Assembly: GCF_004319545.1 (NCBI RefSeq)
Contig: NZ_CP036313.1
Coordinates: 3,102,501 to 3,166,500, forward strand
From: Desulfobacter hydrogenophilus
GTDB lineage: Bacteria > Desulfobacterota > Desulfobacteria > Desulfobacterales > Desulfobacteraceae
Direction: 5' to 3'
DNA: 64,000 nt
The translations under genes and the position numbers were made by a program. How positions within the stretch are numbered: position 1 is the stretch's first letter; each line of letters begins with the position of its first letter. A model generated the notes under the pieces. That model made no database searches. It was not told the DNA's origin and worked only from the letters and a program-made list of their open reading frames with translations. Positions 29,625 to 38,806 of the stretch are shown here, piece after piece.

Positions 29625-32213
29625 TTAGGGTTTAATCTCTGCCGCAACGCTTTCGATGAAATCAAGACTGATTTTTCTTCTAAGCATTGAGAGCTTGGAA
29701 ATAACTTGCTTTAGATGTTCAACTTCGAAATCATTGAGTTCTTCAATTTCTAAATCATCATTCACTTTGCGCAAACCGTTGTGTGCAAAAATCTGATTAA
29801 AGAATCTTAACTGCCATATATGATTAAACATATAGATTGCTTCTTTGTAAAATTCTTCGTCAATTTCTTCCTTTTCTCTAATTTTATTCAATCTTTTAAT
29901 GGTATTTGCATCATCAATTCCATGCTTTAAGGCATAAAGTCTTGAAAAAATTTCAATGGGACGCAGTGCACCTTTAAGATTCAAGGTTTTTGCGCCATCT
30001 TGTCGTTCAGTTTTCAAGCCGCCCAAAACATTAAGAGGCGGTTTATATATCAACGCATTTTTTGCGTAACTATTGATAAACTCAGGGTACTGATGCATTA
30101 ATAATTGAATTTTTGAATGTATAGAGTTCGCTAAATTAACATTGCCATAAGTACATTTCAAATCGAAGAATACATTAAACTCCAGAAACCCGTCAGGCGT
30201 TGGGGCCTTCATGATATGTTTCAACTTTTTATGCCATTCTTTTTCAGAAAGACACCATTTGGGGTGTAAAGCCATAATTCCCGCCGGACAGAAATGATAA
30301 CCGGAAGCATTGAGCTTGCTACAAACCTTATCTCCAAGCTTCAGGAAATATGCCCTGATCGTGTCAGGCGCTGCTTGTGTGGTATCTTCAAAAATTATTG
30401 CATTATCCTGGTCTGAGAACATGGTCATCTCATGCCTTGCATTGCTGCCAAGAGAAAGGAATGCAAAGGCAACCGGTGGCTGACCAGTTTCATCTATTGA
30501 CAACTCGATACAACGAACGATAACTTCATCATACGTTGTGCCAATCACCATACACAACGCTTTGGGTTTAGCACCTGTATCAATCATTTCTTGAATAATT
30601 GTCGGCAGTTTATTCATATTTTGGACAACATGCCCGATTCTGTTACTCTCCCTGATCTCTTTGATAAGAGAAGAATGCATTGGTTTATAATCAATAGGAA
30701 GACTTGTGGCGGAGCCAACACCAATATAGCTTTGACGAACAATAGGGCGTAAAGAAATAACATGCCCGTGTTTTTCAGATAGAAATATACGAGATGTAGT
30801 AACAATAACATCAATATGATTTCCAACAGAATCAGCAGCCACCGCTTCAAACTCTCCGGAATCAGCGTCGTTTTTGAATACATTGCTCAGGTGTTCTTTT
30901 AGCCTGCTGTTATTTTCCACATCGGGAAATATAATATTCCAGATATCGGTTTGATGAAGTTCAGTGTCCGTAAAACCTAATATTTGTTGTAACTTGAAAT
31001 TTGAGTATACAATTCGGCCTTCCATGGACAAAAGGTAACCCTCATTTGAGGATTCGACCAACGCCCGATAGCGGTCTTTAACTTCTTTTAGACCTGCTTC
31101 AGCCCTTTTTCGGTCGTTTTCAATGCGTCTGCTTTGTAGAAGAAAATAGGCCAACAGCATAAATAGTCCGTCAACAGTAATTCCGACGATTTGAAAAATA
31201 TGCAGCTGCAAAGCCTCTTTTTCTTCTGCAATATCATTGATATATATACCCGTACCAACAATCCAGCCTCTTTCGGGTATTCCTTTTACATACGATAGCT
31301 TCTCAGCAGTTTTTTCTGGGTTATCTTTCCATTGCCAATGATATCTTAAATATCCCTCTCCTTCGGATTTTACAATACGAACGAATTCAACGAACAGTTT
31401 TTTGCCGCTTTTGTTTTCTTCATCCGTATAGTCACTCAAGTCCTTGCCTGTCAACTCCGGACGATAGGGATGCAGTATCATTTTAGGGGCCATATCAATG
31501 ATAAAAAAGTAATTTTTATTCTGGCTGTCATAGCGCATCGTTTTTATTTCATCTATGGTCCGCTGTCTGGCCTCTTCAGGGGAAAGCTGCCCCTTTTCTT
31601 CTAACACCTGATAGTGTGTAATTACGCTTGCCGCTGTTGCTGTCAGTTCTTTTACCATCAGCTTTTTTTGGCTTAACATGTTATTTTCAAAGAGAGGAAC
31701 TACGTAAAAGAATATATAACTGATAAAGAGTATGATCGCCAATATAGTCGGCAAAATAATGCGACTACCGAAGCTATCAAAAAATTTTTCGCTTTTCTCC
31801 TTTTGATAATTGTAGGATTTGCCCTGGAAATAATCGGTGAGTTCTTCAAAACTCAATATTTTTTTATCTTCAGTTTCCGCAGCATCGTGATATTTCTCTG
31901 TGAACGTACCGTTCTCAAAGTCTTCTCTTTTGGGAAGGTAACCCCTATAATCATCTTTGACGTGGGTTTCAAATACATTTTTGATTTCTTCACGAGAATA
32001 CTTACCCTCAAATTTCTCATAAGCCTCTTCCAACCCCTCAATGCAATGACGAAATTTTCTATGGGAATACGGGTCATAATTAGCCGGACTTTGCCCTGCA
32101 AGCAGTCTTTCAAATGAGTTTGTATCAAAAAAACCATCAAGCCATTGGTGTATGTCTTTTCCTGGTACACCAAAAACTTCTTCGGTGTGCTTTACATGTT
32201 CTTCAAGTTTCAT
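29625..32213 (-). CDS. Membrane sCache-PAS-DUF294 protein lacking CBS, with extra N-terminal domain
   Basis: An 862-residue relative of the genes at 26972 and 35348 with three differences. (1) An extra cytoplasmic N-terminal domain (1-145) has HQWLDGFF and HRKFRH, possibly a DUF6915-like helical domain. (2) No CBS repeats lie between PAS (about 375-485) and DUF294 (from about 515). (3) The nucleotidyltransferase motif is altered, GSNARHE (589-595) in place of GSEGRxE, though DQDNA (601-605) is kept. Membrane helices at 150-172 and 338-358 enclose a Cache domain with TMRYDSQNKNYFFIID and GWIVGTGIYIND. Ribosome site AAGGAT. Tail to tail with the gene at 26972. Confidence 0.83.
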   Translation of the reverse strand: MKLEEHVKHTEEVFGVPGKDIHQWLDGFFDTNSFERLLAGQSPANYDPYSHRKFRHCIEGLEEAYEKFEGKYSREEIKNVFETHVKDDYRGYLPKREDFENGTFTEKYHDAAETEDKKILSFEELTDYFQGKSYNYQKEKSEKFFDSFGSRIILPTILAIILFISYIFFYVVPLFENNMLSQKKLMVKELTATAASVITHYQVLEEKGQLSPEEARQRTIDEIKTMRYDSQNKNYFFIIDMAPKMILHPYRPELTGKDLSDYTDEENKSGKKLFVEFVRIVKSEGEGYLRYHWQWKDNPEKTAEKLSYVKGIPERGWIVGTGIYINDIAEEKEALQLHIFQIVGITVDGLFMLLAYFLLQSRRIENDRKRAEAGLKEVKDRYRALVESSNEGYLLSMEGRIVYSNFKLQQILGFTDTELHQTDIWNIIFPDVENNSRLKEHLSNVFKNDADSGEFEAVAADSVGNHIDVIVTTSRIFLSEKHGHVISLRPIVRQSYIGVGSATSLPIDYKPMHSSLIKEIRESNRIGHVVQNMNKLPTIIQEMIDTGAKPKALCMVIGTTYDEVIVRCIELSIDETGQPPVAFAFLSLGSNARHEMTMFSDQDNAIIFEDTTQAAPDTIRAYFLKLGDKVCSKLNASGYHFCPAGIMALHPKWCLSEKEWHKKLKHIMKAPTPDGFLEFNVFFDLKCTYGNVNLANSIHSKIQLLMHQYPEFINSYAKNALIYKPPLNVLGGLKTERQDGAKTLNLKGALRPIEIFSRLYALKHGIDDANTIKRLNKIREKEEIDEEFYKEAIYMFNHIWQLRFFNQIFAHNGLRKVNDDLEIEELNDFEVEHLKQVISKLSMLRRKISLDFIESVAAEIKP

Positions 32214-32586
32214 TGCAGTATCCTTGAGCTGTTTTCAACGAGAAATAATTAACATATAAATGACTGTTTTTCAAAGTTTACTGGAACAAAAATCACTTTT
32301 TCAGGGACAGATGCTTTTTGCGGCAGTGGGGGAGTGCTTATGCCATATCTAAATGTTGTGGGTGCAGTTGTTGCAAATTTATGGAAGTTAGGGCCAGATA
32401 TTAAAATATAGGGTGTCCCTTCGGCGCAAAATCTGTTGCATTTATTTTTTTGAGTCCATAGTCTGAATTGCGCCTTTTTATATCTGATATAGATTGCCAA
32501 TCTCGAACTATGTATACTACAATCAGATTTTATAAAAAGCGACAATTATTAAAATGAATCTTAAATCCCAAAGACAAGGAGCACTT
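32214..32586. other. Intergenic region with a short dispersed-repeat fragment
   Basis: Lies between divergent signalling and usp genes. Bases 32419-32453 (TTCGGCGCAAAATCTGTTGC and on) match 37969-38001 (TTCGGCGCAAAATTTGTAGC and on), so a short repeat unit is present. No credible gene is present; promoters for both neighbours should lie here. Confidence 0.5.
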
Positions 32587-33072
32587 ATGAAAGATATTAA
32601 ACGTATTGTAGCCCCTATAGATTTTTCAGATAATACAGAAACGGTTGTCAGTGCGGCTGCGTGTATTGCTGGCAAGTTTTCAGCATATCTTGACTTGATT
32701 TTTGTTGTTCAAAAATTTGAGGATTATACATCATTCTTTACTCCTCCGGCGAATCTACCTGCGATGAGAGACGATTTGCTTAATGCTGCTAAAGAACGGA
32801 TGAACGCCTTTGTAGAAGCACATAAGGAAGAGTTCAAAGCGTTGGGTATATCTACTGTTAACGGACAAGTTATCTCTGGAGATATTGCAGAGGCAATTGT
32901 GAATTATGCTGAATGGGCAAACGCACAACTTATTATCATGGGTACTCATGGATATAAAGGTTTTAATCGAATAGTGTTTGGCAGCGTAGCAGAAAAGGTT
33001 GTTAAAACAGCATGTTGTCCGGTTATGACCGTCAATCCTTATCGCGAGGAATGTGAAAAGAATTCGGAATAG
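32587..33072 (+). CDS. Universal stress protein (UspA family)
   Basis: A 161-residue single Usp domain: KRIVAPIDFSDNTETVV at the start, and the ATP-binding motif MGTHGYKGFNRIVFGSVAEKVVKTACCPVMTV (G-2x-G-9x-G[S/T] type) at the end. The frame opens earlier at 32554, but AAGGAG just before the ATG at 32587 fixes the start. The role is inferred from family only (stress or energy limitation). A dispersed repeat copy and a terminator follow. Confidence 0.92.
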   Translation: MKDIKRIVAPIDFSDNTETVVSAAACIAGKFSAYLDLIFVVQKFEDYTSFFTPPANLPAMRDDLLNAAKERMNAFVEAHKEEFKALGISTVNGQVISGDIAEAIVNYAEWANAQLIIMGTHGYKGFNRIVFGSVAEKVVKTACCPVMTVNPYREECEKNSE

Positions 33073-33182
33073 CGCTAAGCGCAACTCAATGACTTCACTT
33101 AACGGAGCGGCTGATATTCATAATGAAGGGGGCTTAGGCCCATGATCGGAATAAAACATTCCAAAATATGGTTTAGAATTTT

Positions 33183-33273
33183 CGTTCGTATTCAAGGCGT
33201 GGCAATGGGAGCATATTAAATATATGTACCCATTGACACAACGAAGAAGACGGATGAAAGTCAAACCATATGG
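33183..33273 (-). repeat. Dispersed repeat family, copy 1
   Basis: On the minus strand this reads CCATATGGTTTGAC..., containing CCGTCTTCTTCGTTGTGTCA. It aligns along about 90 bases with 37869-37960 on the plus strand at roughly 70-75% identity by eye. It is placed between the 3' ends of usp and the permease. Confidence 0.6.
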
Positions 33274-33294
33274 AAGGTTTTATTCCGAATATAG

Positions 33295-33328
33295 AAAGCC
33301 CGCCGATCCAAGGTATCGACGGGCTTTT
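33295..33328. terminator. Bidirectional terminator between usp and the permease gene
   Basis: Inverted arms AAAGCCCG-CCGAT (33295-33307) and ATCG-ACGGGCTTTT (33315-33328) with a short loop, ending in a T run on the plus strand and TTT on the minus. Situated between two convergent genes. Confidence 0.8.
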
Positions 33329-33362
33329 CAAATGGCAGCCGCGGACCGGGCGGCAGTAAGTT

Positions 33363-34817
33363 TTAGAAGATGCCGGGTATCCCGGGAAGCTGACCCACCA
33401 GCCCAAGGGAAACCACACAGACGATAAACATGATACCTGGGATGATCAGTTTCTCATTCCAGTTGAGTGTTTTGGCACGGTCAGTATCGCCGATGAGCCC
33501 CAGGTTGTCCAGGAGCATGGCAGCGGACCAGCCAAACACCGGGTTTACAAATGCGCAGGCAAAAATACAGGTTCCGGCGCTCTGGGAATCCTTATGGTTG
33601 CTTACCATTTGCATCCCCGCTTCAAGGAGTGGCAGGAATACGCCAACAATAAGTGCCACTCGCAAAACAGGTTCCCACATGGCAAGGTCCATGGGGTAGC
33701 CGAGTATTCCGGCCACCACGCAGAAAATGCCGGTGAGAACCGCACCGCCGGGTATGGGGCGCTTGGCAATGGCTGCGGGAATCATGTATGTCCCCCAAGA
33801 GGAGGCGATATTGCCGCCGCCAAGGCAGGAACCGATGGCTTGGCGAATAGATGCCACCATCATGGTATCGTCAACGTCCATAAGTACGGCTTTGGCCTCT
33901 TTCGGGTAGTTGAGTTCCTGGAATACCCGGTGTCCAAGGTAATCCGGCGACCACATGGCAACGGCCAGAATGGCGAACGGAATAACGGCGATGAAATGGC
34001 CGAGATTCGGAAGTCCCATTTTCCATCCTGTATTAGTACCCCACCACCACATGGGATCAAAATGGGGAAGTCCCGGCGGGGTAGAAAAGCTGAAATCAGC
34101 GCCCATTGTAAATGCGATGATGCCTGCGATGGCGGAACAAAGAGGGATGGCCAACCAGCGCTTCTGGATACGCGCCAGGTAGGCATAAACAAGCACGGTG
34201 ACGCTGATGACCACGAAGGAAACCGTGCTGACGCCACCTGCTGTCGCCCATTTTCCAAGTTTGCCGATCTGTCCTATAAGCCCAACGGCACCCAGATAGA
34301 TCAGAAGTCCTCCCCGAACTCCGATTCCGGTCAGATTCATCAGCTTGGAACCGCCTTTTGTGATGGCGAGAATAAGGCCGAATAAGCCTATCAGAATGCC
34401 CAGAGCCAGAGGATGTCCGCCAGCCGCAGCAACAATCGGGATAAGGGGAATCATCGGGCCGTGGGTGCCCGCAAGGTTTGAGTTCGGATTAAGGAATGCC
34501 GAAAAAAGCATAACAAAGACAGCACCTGCGATCAGCATCTCTAACCTGACGTTCTCTGCAATGAATGCGGGGGTAAGAGCGTACTGGTCTGCAAAGGCGG
34601 CTACCATGGCAGTTACCATTACAACCTTTCCAATGGTGGCGGCAAGTGCCGGTACAACGTCCTCGATCTCTATTCCGTAATCCCGGAAGGGCAGGTTGAC
34701 CCGCCAGCGACGGAATTTCATAATAGTCAGTTCATGGTCAAGATATTCAGCTCGAGTCTTAAACTCACTTGCTTTCTTACGTTTTTCGCCATATGACTTC
34801 TCTTTGTGCGCTACCAT
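33363..34817 (-). CDS. Multi-pass permease, DUF3360-like (UraA/SLC26-type fold suspected)
   Basis: A 484-residue membrane protein with a cytoplasmic basic N-terminus (about 45 residues) and roughly twelve to fourteen hydrophobic segments. It has conserved-looking NPNSNLAGTHGPMIPLIP, TGIGVRGGLLIYLG, SPDYLGHRVFQELNYP and the helix-break AIGSCLGGGNIASSWGTYMIP. The layout resembles the NCS2/SLC26 transporter superfamily and, as I recall, the DUF3360 family. An anion or carboxylate is plausible, but the substrate is not shown. Ribosome site AAGGAG. Confidence 0.65.
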   Translation of the reverse strand: MVAHKEKSYGEKRKKASEFKTRAEYLDHELTIMKFRRWRVNLPFRDYGIEIEDVVPALAATIGKVVMVTAMVAAFADQYALTPAFIAENVRLEMLIAGAVFVMLFSAFLNPNSNLAGTHGPMIPLIPIVAAAGGHPLALGILIGLFGLILAITKGGSKLMNLTGIGVRGGLLIYLGAVGLIGQIGKLGKWATAGGVSTVSFVVISVTVLVYAYLARIQKRWLAIPLCSAIAGIIAFTMGADFSFSTPPGLPHFDPMWWWGTNTGWKMGLPNLGHFIAVIPFAILAVAMWSPDYLGHRVFQELNYPKEAKAVLMDVDDTMMVASIRQAIGSCLGGGNIASSWGTYMIPAAIAKRPIPGGAVLTGIFCVVAGILGYPMDLAMWEPVLRVALIVGVFLPLLEAGMQMVSNHKDSQSAGTCIFACAFVNPVFGWSAAMLLDNLGLIGDTDRAKTLNWNEKLIIPGIMFIVCVVSLGLVGQLPGIPGIF

Positions 34818-35347
34818 CTTTTAATCTCCTTCTCCTTTCCTACCCCACGATCTTCTGTTGGATCTCCGCGTGCACTTTTCAGTGCGCTTAGGTATAAATA
34901 AAGTGCTTGGTTAGAAAAATGGCCCACTGCCTGAACAATTCCAAACTGAGAATCTCTACCCTTTTCCCTTAATGAATGCAAGAACTATTTATTAGAACTT
35001 GCTTTTTTAAATCAGAATGGTAATATCCTAATTCAAAACAGGGGTTTGCTTTTTGTCAATCAAAATATAAGACATAAACAGAAGCTGAAAAAATGGCCCC
35101 GCCAAAACGAGAAGTACCAAGCTTGTGGCAAAAGACCAGCCCGCATGGGAAAATATCGATTGGTACTTTCAGGAAAGGATCATAGACAGCCAGGCTGGGG
35201 AACATAGACGGCGGAGCCATTCTTGTAGGATGTGTCTGCTATCTATAAATTAGTGGGTCAGCCAGAGGCACAGCCCAACCAGTAAAATAAAGTTTGATGC
35301 CTTGAAACGCAACTCTTCATGACTTCTGTAACGATGGGGTTAATTTA
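34818..35347. other. Intergenic region between permease and Cache-DUF294 genes
   Basis: 530 bases with no supported gene. An inverted repeat AAGTACCAA / TTGGTACTT spans about 35111-35165, with a long loop of roughly 40 bases. Promoters for the two divergent neighbours are expected here. Confidence 0.45.
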
Positions 35348-37843
35348 ATGACATTGACATACAACAACATGAAAGAAGAAAGTGGTGAAAAATTTACATC
35401 GGGGATAGTGATATCAACGGTGTTGGCTGTAGTAAGTATAATAATGTTTATTGTTTCATTTTACGCAATTATTATTCCAATGTTTGAGCGTAGTGTAATG
35501 GATAGAAAAAAGGAAATGATTCATGAATTAACTAATACTGCCTGGAGTGTTTTGGCCGAATATGATGAGGAATACAAAAGCGGCCGGATAACACTGGCTG
35601 AAGCTAAAGTTTTGGCTACTGAAGAAGTAGGCAGGATGAGGTATGGAAATGAGCACAAAAATTATTTCTGGATTACTACCACTGATCCTGTAATGATTAA
35701 TCATCCATATCGTTCGGACTTAAACGGGAAAGACCTGGGTGATTTTGCAGACGAACATGGGAATAAGTTATTTGCCGATGCCGCTAACCTAGTAAATGAG
35801 AAAGGCGAGGGGATAATTCAATACTATTGGAAAAGGAAAGAAAATGCTTCGCATGAAGTTCCGAAATTATCGTATGTAAAAGCTTTCCAGGAGTGGAACT
35901 GGATAATTGGTACCGGGATATATCTTGAAGATGTAAAGCGTGAAATAAAAAGGTTGCGGGATCAGTTGTTACGAATGTCAATTCTTATTATTGGAATTAT
36001 TATTGTAATTCTTGTTTATGTATTAAAGCAAACCAGAATAATTGAAGAAAAACGTAAAGATGCCGTAAATAAATTAAGGTTGTCTAACCAGAGATATAAA
36101 AGCCTGGTGGGTGCATCAACCGAAGGCACCTTGATGGTCGTTGATCGGAAGGTTGTATTTGCTAATAGCAAATTTATTAGTTTGCTTGATAATGGTGCAG
36201 AGTCCCTGGTTGGCGCCGATTTTTCAGAACTGTTTAAATTAAGCTGGGATGAAATGGTTTCAGGAATTAAAAATCCCAATAAAACATATGCTTTTGAAAC
36301 CGAGCTTTTGAAATATAAAGCAGGTTATCATCATATTGTAGCTTATGTGACACAGGTTGAACAGTCGGATAATGCAGCATACATATCGGATAGCACAGCA
36401 TATATAGTCGTTATAAAAAATATTACCGAAAAGTATAGACTCAGGCTTGATACCCAGAAATTGTCTGAGGATGTTCAGCTTTCGCTTCAATTAATGAATC
36501 AGCCGGTTAAGAATCTGGTAAGCGAAAATATTTATTGCGATATTAACATGCCGATAGGTAAGGTTATTGAGTTAATGAATCATAAGCGCAGCGAAATTAT
36601 AAGTGTAAGAAGCAGCGATGAAACAGTCGGTATTGTCACCGATAAAGACCTCCGAAATCGTTTAATGAACGATGGAATTACTATGGATAGCCCGGTCGTT
36701 AAATTAATGACATCGCCGGTAATTAGTATAAATCAGGGGGCGTTACTGTATGAAGCCGTACTCTTATTCCGGGAGCATGGTATCTCGCACCTTATGGTTA
36801 TCAATAATAACAATAGAATTTATGGCTACATCAGTTATCTTAAATGCCTTGAAATGCAAAATAACTCACTGATGTTTTTATTACAGGAGATACAAAATTG
36901 TGATGTTATAAGTGATATGCGCAATATTTATAATAAAGTACCTGTATTAATACAGGCAATATTCACTAGTACGGATAATATCAGCAGTGTATCGCGTATC
37001 ATTACTTCAATCGCTGACGCTATAAATAAGCGGGTGATAGAAATGGCAATAGCTGAAGTCGGTCAGCCTCCTTGTGAGTTCGCCTTTATAGCCATGGGAA
37101 GCGAAGGGCGGGGAGAGCAAACACTTAAAACCGACCAGGATAATGCTATAATTTTTGCAGAGCAGTCTGATGATAATAAAAAATACTTTTTAAACCTGTC
37201 GGTGATAATAAATGAAAACCTGCATAAGATCGGTTATGCACGTTGCGAAGGTGATCTAATGGCAGGTAATCCTGAGTGGTGCAACCATATTGATGAATGG
37301 AAGCAAATATTTTCAAACTGGATTAATAACCCTGTTACGTTAAATGTTCTCGATGGTTCTTTATTTTTTGACATGCGTTTGGTTTTTGGAAGTATGTCTC
37401 TATCATCAGAACTGATTGATTTTGTATATGAAGAATTAGAAGGTAAAAATGAATTCTTTAGCAAGTTGGTTCAAACAGTAGCGTCCAGTAAGCCGGTCTT
37501 CGATAGAAAACACGTTGATATTAAAAAGTTTCAGCTGCCGATTGTCGGGTATTTAAGAGCCAAGGCATTGTTTCATTCTATAAAACAAACCAATAGTATG
37601 TTGCGGTTAGATTATTTGATGGCATATGATTTAATTTCTGAAAGAAAGGCCCAAGAAATTGAAAAAATGTATAATTTTCTTATGCATCTGCGAATAAAAT
37701 GGCAGGTAAGCCTCATACTTGACAATGACTGGCCATCCAACACCGTTTGGTTAAGTAATCTTACGGCAATAGAGCAGGAGACGCTTAGAAATATAATTAA
37801 AGAGGTGGTAAAATTACAGGAAGAACTGCAATCGATGGTTTAA
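35348..37843 (+). CDS. Membrane sCache-PAS-CBS-DUF294 nucleotidyltransferase-like signalling protein (paralogue)
   Basis: An 831-residue clear paralogue of the 26972 gene. Membrane helices at about 18-42 and 210-226 enclose a Cache domain with RMRYGNEHKNYFWITT, HPYRSDLNGKDL and WNWIIGTGIYLEDV. PAS is at about 245-360, the CBS pair at about 390-500, DUF294 has GSEGRGE (584-590) and DQDNA (596-600), and a C-terminal domain follows. Identical words shared with the 26972 protein include DRKKEMI-type, ELTNTAWS and LMNQP. Start ATG follows a GGGGT site; Met8 is an alternative. A repeat copy follows 26 bases after the stop. Confidence 0.84.
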   Translation: MTLTYNNMKEESGEKFTSGIVISTVLAVVSIIMFIVSFYAIIIPMFERSVMDRKKEMIHELTNTAWSVLAEYDEEYKSGRITLAEAKVLATEEVGRMRYGNEHKNYFWITTTDPVMINHPYRSDLNGKDLGDFADEHGNKLFADAANLVNEKGEGIIQYYWKRKENASHEVPKLSYVKAFQEWNWIIGTGIYLEDVKREIKRLRDQLLRMSILIIGIIIVILVYVLKQTRIIEEKRKDAVNKLRLSNQRYKSLVGASTEGTLMVVDRKVVFANSKFISLLDNGAESLVGADFSELFKLSWDEMVSGIKNPNKTYAFETELLKYKAGYHHIVAYVTQVEQSDNAAYISDSTAYIVVIKNITEKYRLRLDTQKLSEDVQLSLQLMNQPVKNLVSENIYCDINMPIGKVIELMNHKRSEIISVRSSDETVGIVTDKDLRNRLMNDGITMDSPVVKLMTSPVISINQGALLYEAVLLFREHGISHLMVINNNNRIYGYISYLKCLEMQNNSLMFLLQEIQNCDVISDMRNIYNKVPVLIQAIFTSTDNISSVSRIITSIADAINKRVIEMAIAEVGQPPCEFAFIAMGSEGRGEQTLKTDQDNAIIFAEQSDDNKKYFLNLSVIINENLHKIGYARCEGDLMAGNPEWCNHIDEWKQIFSNWINNPVTLNVLDGSLFFDMRLVFGSMSLSSELIDFVYEELEGKNEFFSKLVQTVASSKPVFDRKHVDIKKFQLPIVGYLRAKALFHSIKQTNSMLRLDYLMAYDLISERKAQEIEKMYNFLMHLRIKWQVSLILDNDWPSNTVWLSNLTAIEQETLRNIIKEVVKLQEELQSMV

Positions 37844-37868
37844 GGGTCAATGGAAATAATAAAATTTA

Positions 37869-37960
37869 CCACATGGCTTGTCTTTTTACCCGTCTTCTTC
37901 GTTGTATTAATGGCCACATATCTCATAAGCTCCTTGAGTTGCGCCTCTAATATGAAGAAA
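37869..37960 (+). repeat. Dispersed repeat family, copy 2
   Basis: CCACATGGCTTGTC... with CCGTCTTCTTCGTTGTATTA and GCGCCTCTAATATGAAG. It is homologous to 33183-33273 (inverted) and more distantly to the central parts of 40729-40882 and 42337-42490. It is continued at 37969-38001 by the unit shared with 32419-32453. Confidence 0.6.
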
Positions 37961-38012
37961 AATTCGGCGCAAAATTTGTAGCATTTCTTTTTTACCAGCG
38001 CTTGGTAATATA

Positions 38013-38190
38013 TTGGTTGACAAAAAGAAAGTTTCTATCATATATTTAATATTACATCGGAGTTTAAGGGAAAATAAACAGAACTTATCCGAAGATATAA
38101 CTGATATACTAATAGCGTAAGCAAGCAAGTACGAAAAGACAAAAAGAGATTAAACGAAGTTGCCGGCATTTGGGAAAACCGGTTAGAACG
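38013..38190 (+). pseudogene. Degenerate ribbon-helix-helix antitoxin-like remnant
   Basis: Read from 38013 the frame gives VDKKKVSI...LHRSLRENKQNLSEDITDIL before a stop at 38118. After a shift of frame the sequence continues KDKKRLNEVAGIWENR up to about 38184. Together this has the pattern of CopG/RHH antitoxins (LSE-I--IL, then a basic stretch, then AGIWENR). No ribosome site or intact frame is present and no partner toxin was found, so it reads as a decayed gene. Confidence is low because the similarity was judged by eye. Confidence 0.35.
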
Positions 38191-38548
38191 CCCTGATTTT
38201 ATGGTAACTCATTCTGAGTGGGGCGGGAAAAGTTAGCTCAATCGTTTCTTTCCGGTTATTGATGTTATTTTGCCGCTTCTTATAATTTAAAAAAGGACAA
38301 TTGAAAACGCTAAACAGCAAATATTATCCAATGATTTAATATTTTAGGACCAGCCTATATAAAGACTTAGGCCGACAAAATGCTGCGGTCAATCCGGGGG
38401 GATAGCAGCTTTTTGAACGCCCTTGGTTTTTAAATAGATTTGGCTTTAACAAGTGCGATGGCACTTTGCCCCCCGGTTGGCTGAACTTGTAGTTAATCCT
38501 TCAGGACTGTTTAACCAGAATGTTCAACAAAAACAGGAGGGTGTTCTA

Positions 38549-38767
38549 ATGTCTACCGAAAAAATCATGAATCGTTGGTTTGTCCTCGTTGGCACGAGTT
38601 TTATTTGGATCGCATATGGTGCTGCATATGCATGGTTCGCTTTTAACAAAGTTTTGTCTGATCCAGACGGTGCCTGTCAATTCACTGTAATCCAAACCGC
38701 ACGAATTTTCTCAGCAGCCCTTTTTTTTGTTTCGCTGATAATGATCTTTTCTTCGTTGCGCTGGTGA
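38549..38767 (+). CDS. Small two-helix membrane protein, MFS/OFA-like N-terminus
   Basis: 72 residues starting MSTEKIMNRWFVLVGTSF. An AGGAGG site 8 bases before the ATG at 38549 marks it as a real gene; upstream frame to 38453 is not needed. Helix 1 (about 8-30, VLVGTSFIWIAYGAAYAWFAF) resembles the first helix of oxalate/formate-type major facilitator proteins. Helix 2 (about 48-70) ends the protein. It could be a small transporter subunit or a remnant of a larger permease. The PAS-sigma54 regulator follows. Confidence 0.6.
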   Translation: MSTEKIMNRWFVLVGTSFIWIAYGAAYAWFAFNKVLSDPDGACQFTVIQTARIFSAALFFVSLIMIFSSLRW

Positions 38768-38806
38768 AGGTCTTTAACTTCGTTGCGCCGGCAGAATTGG
38801 AATTCA

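Noticed and set aside
29501..29630. 41-codon frame (starts MSYVSDSGSYTTLV) between the two tail-to-tail Cache genes
   Set aside because: No family match by eye, no ribosome site, and its stop overlaps the neighbouring gene's stop; too weak to call.
38754..38792. Direct repeat CTTCGTTGCGC(T/C)GG at the end of the small membrane protein gene
   Set aside because: Only 14 bases, two copies; too short to interpret beyond a possible repeat-element scar.
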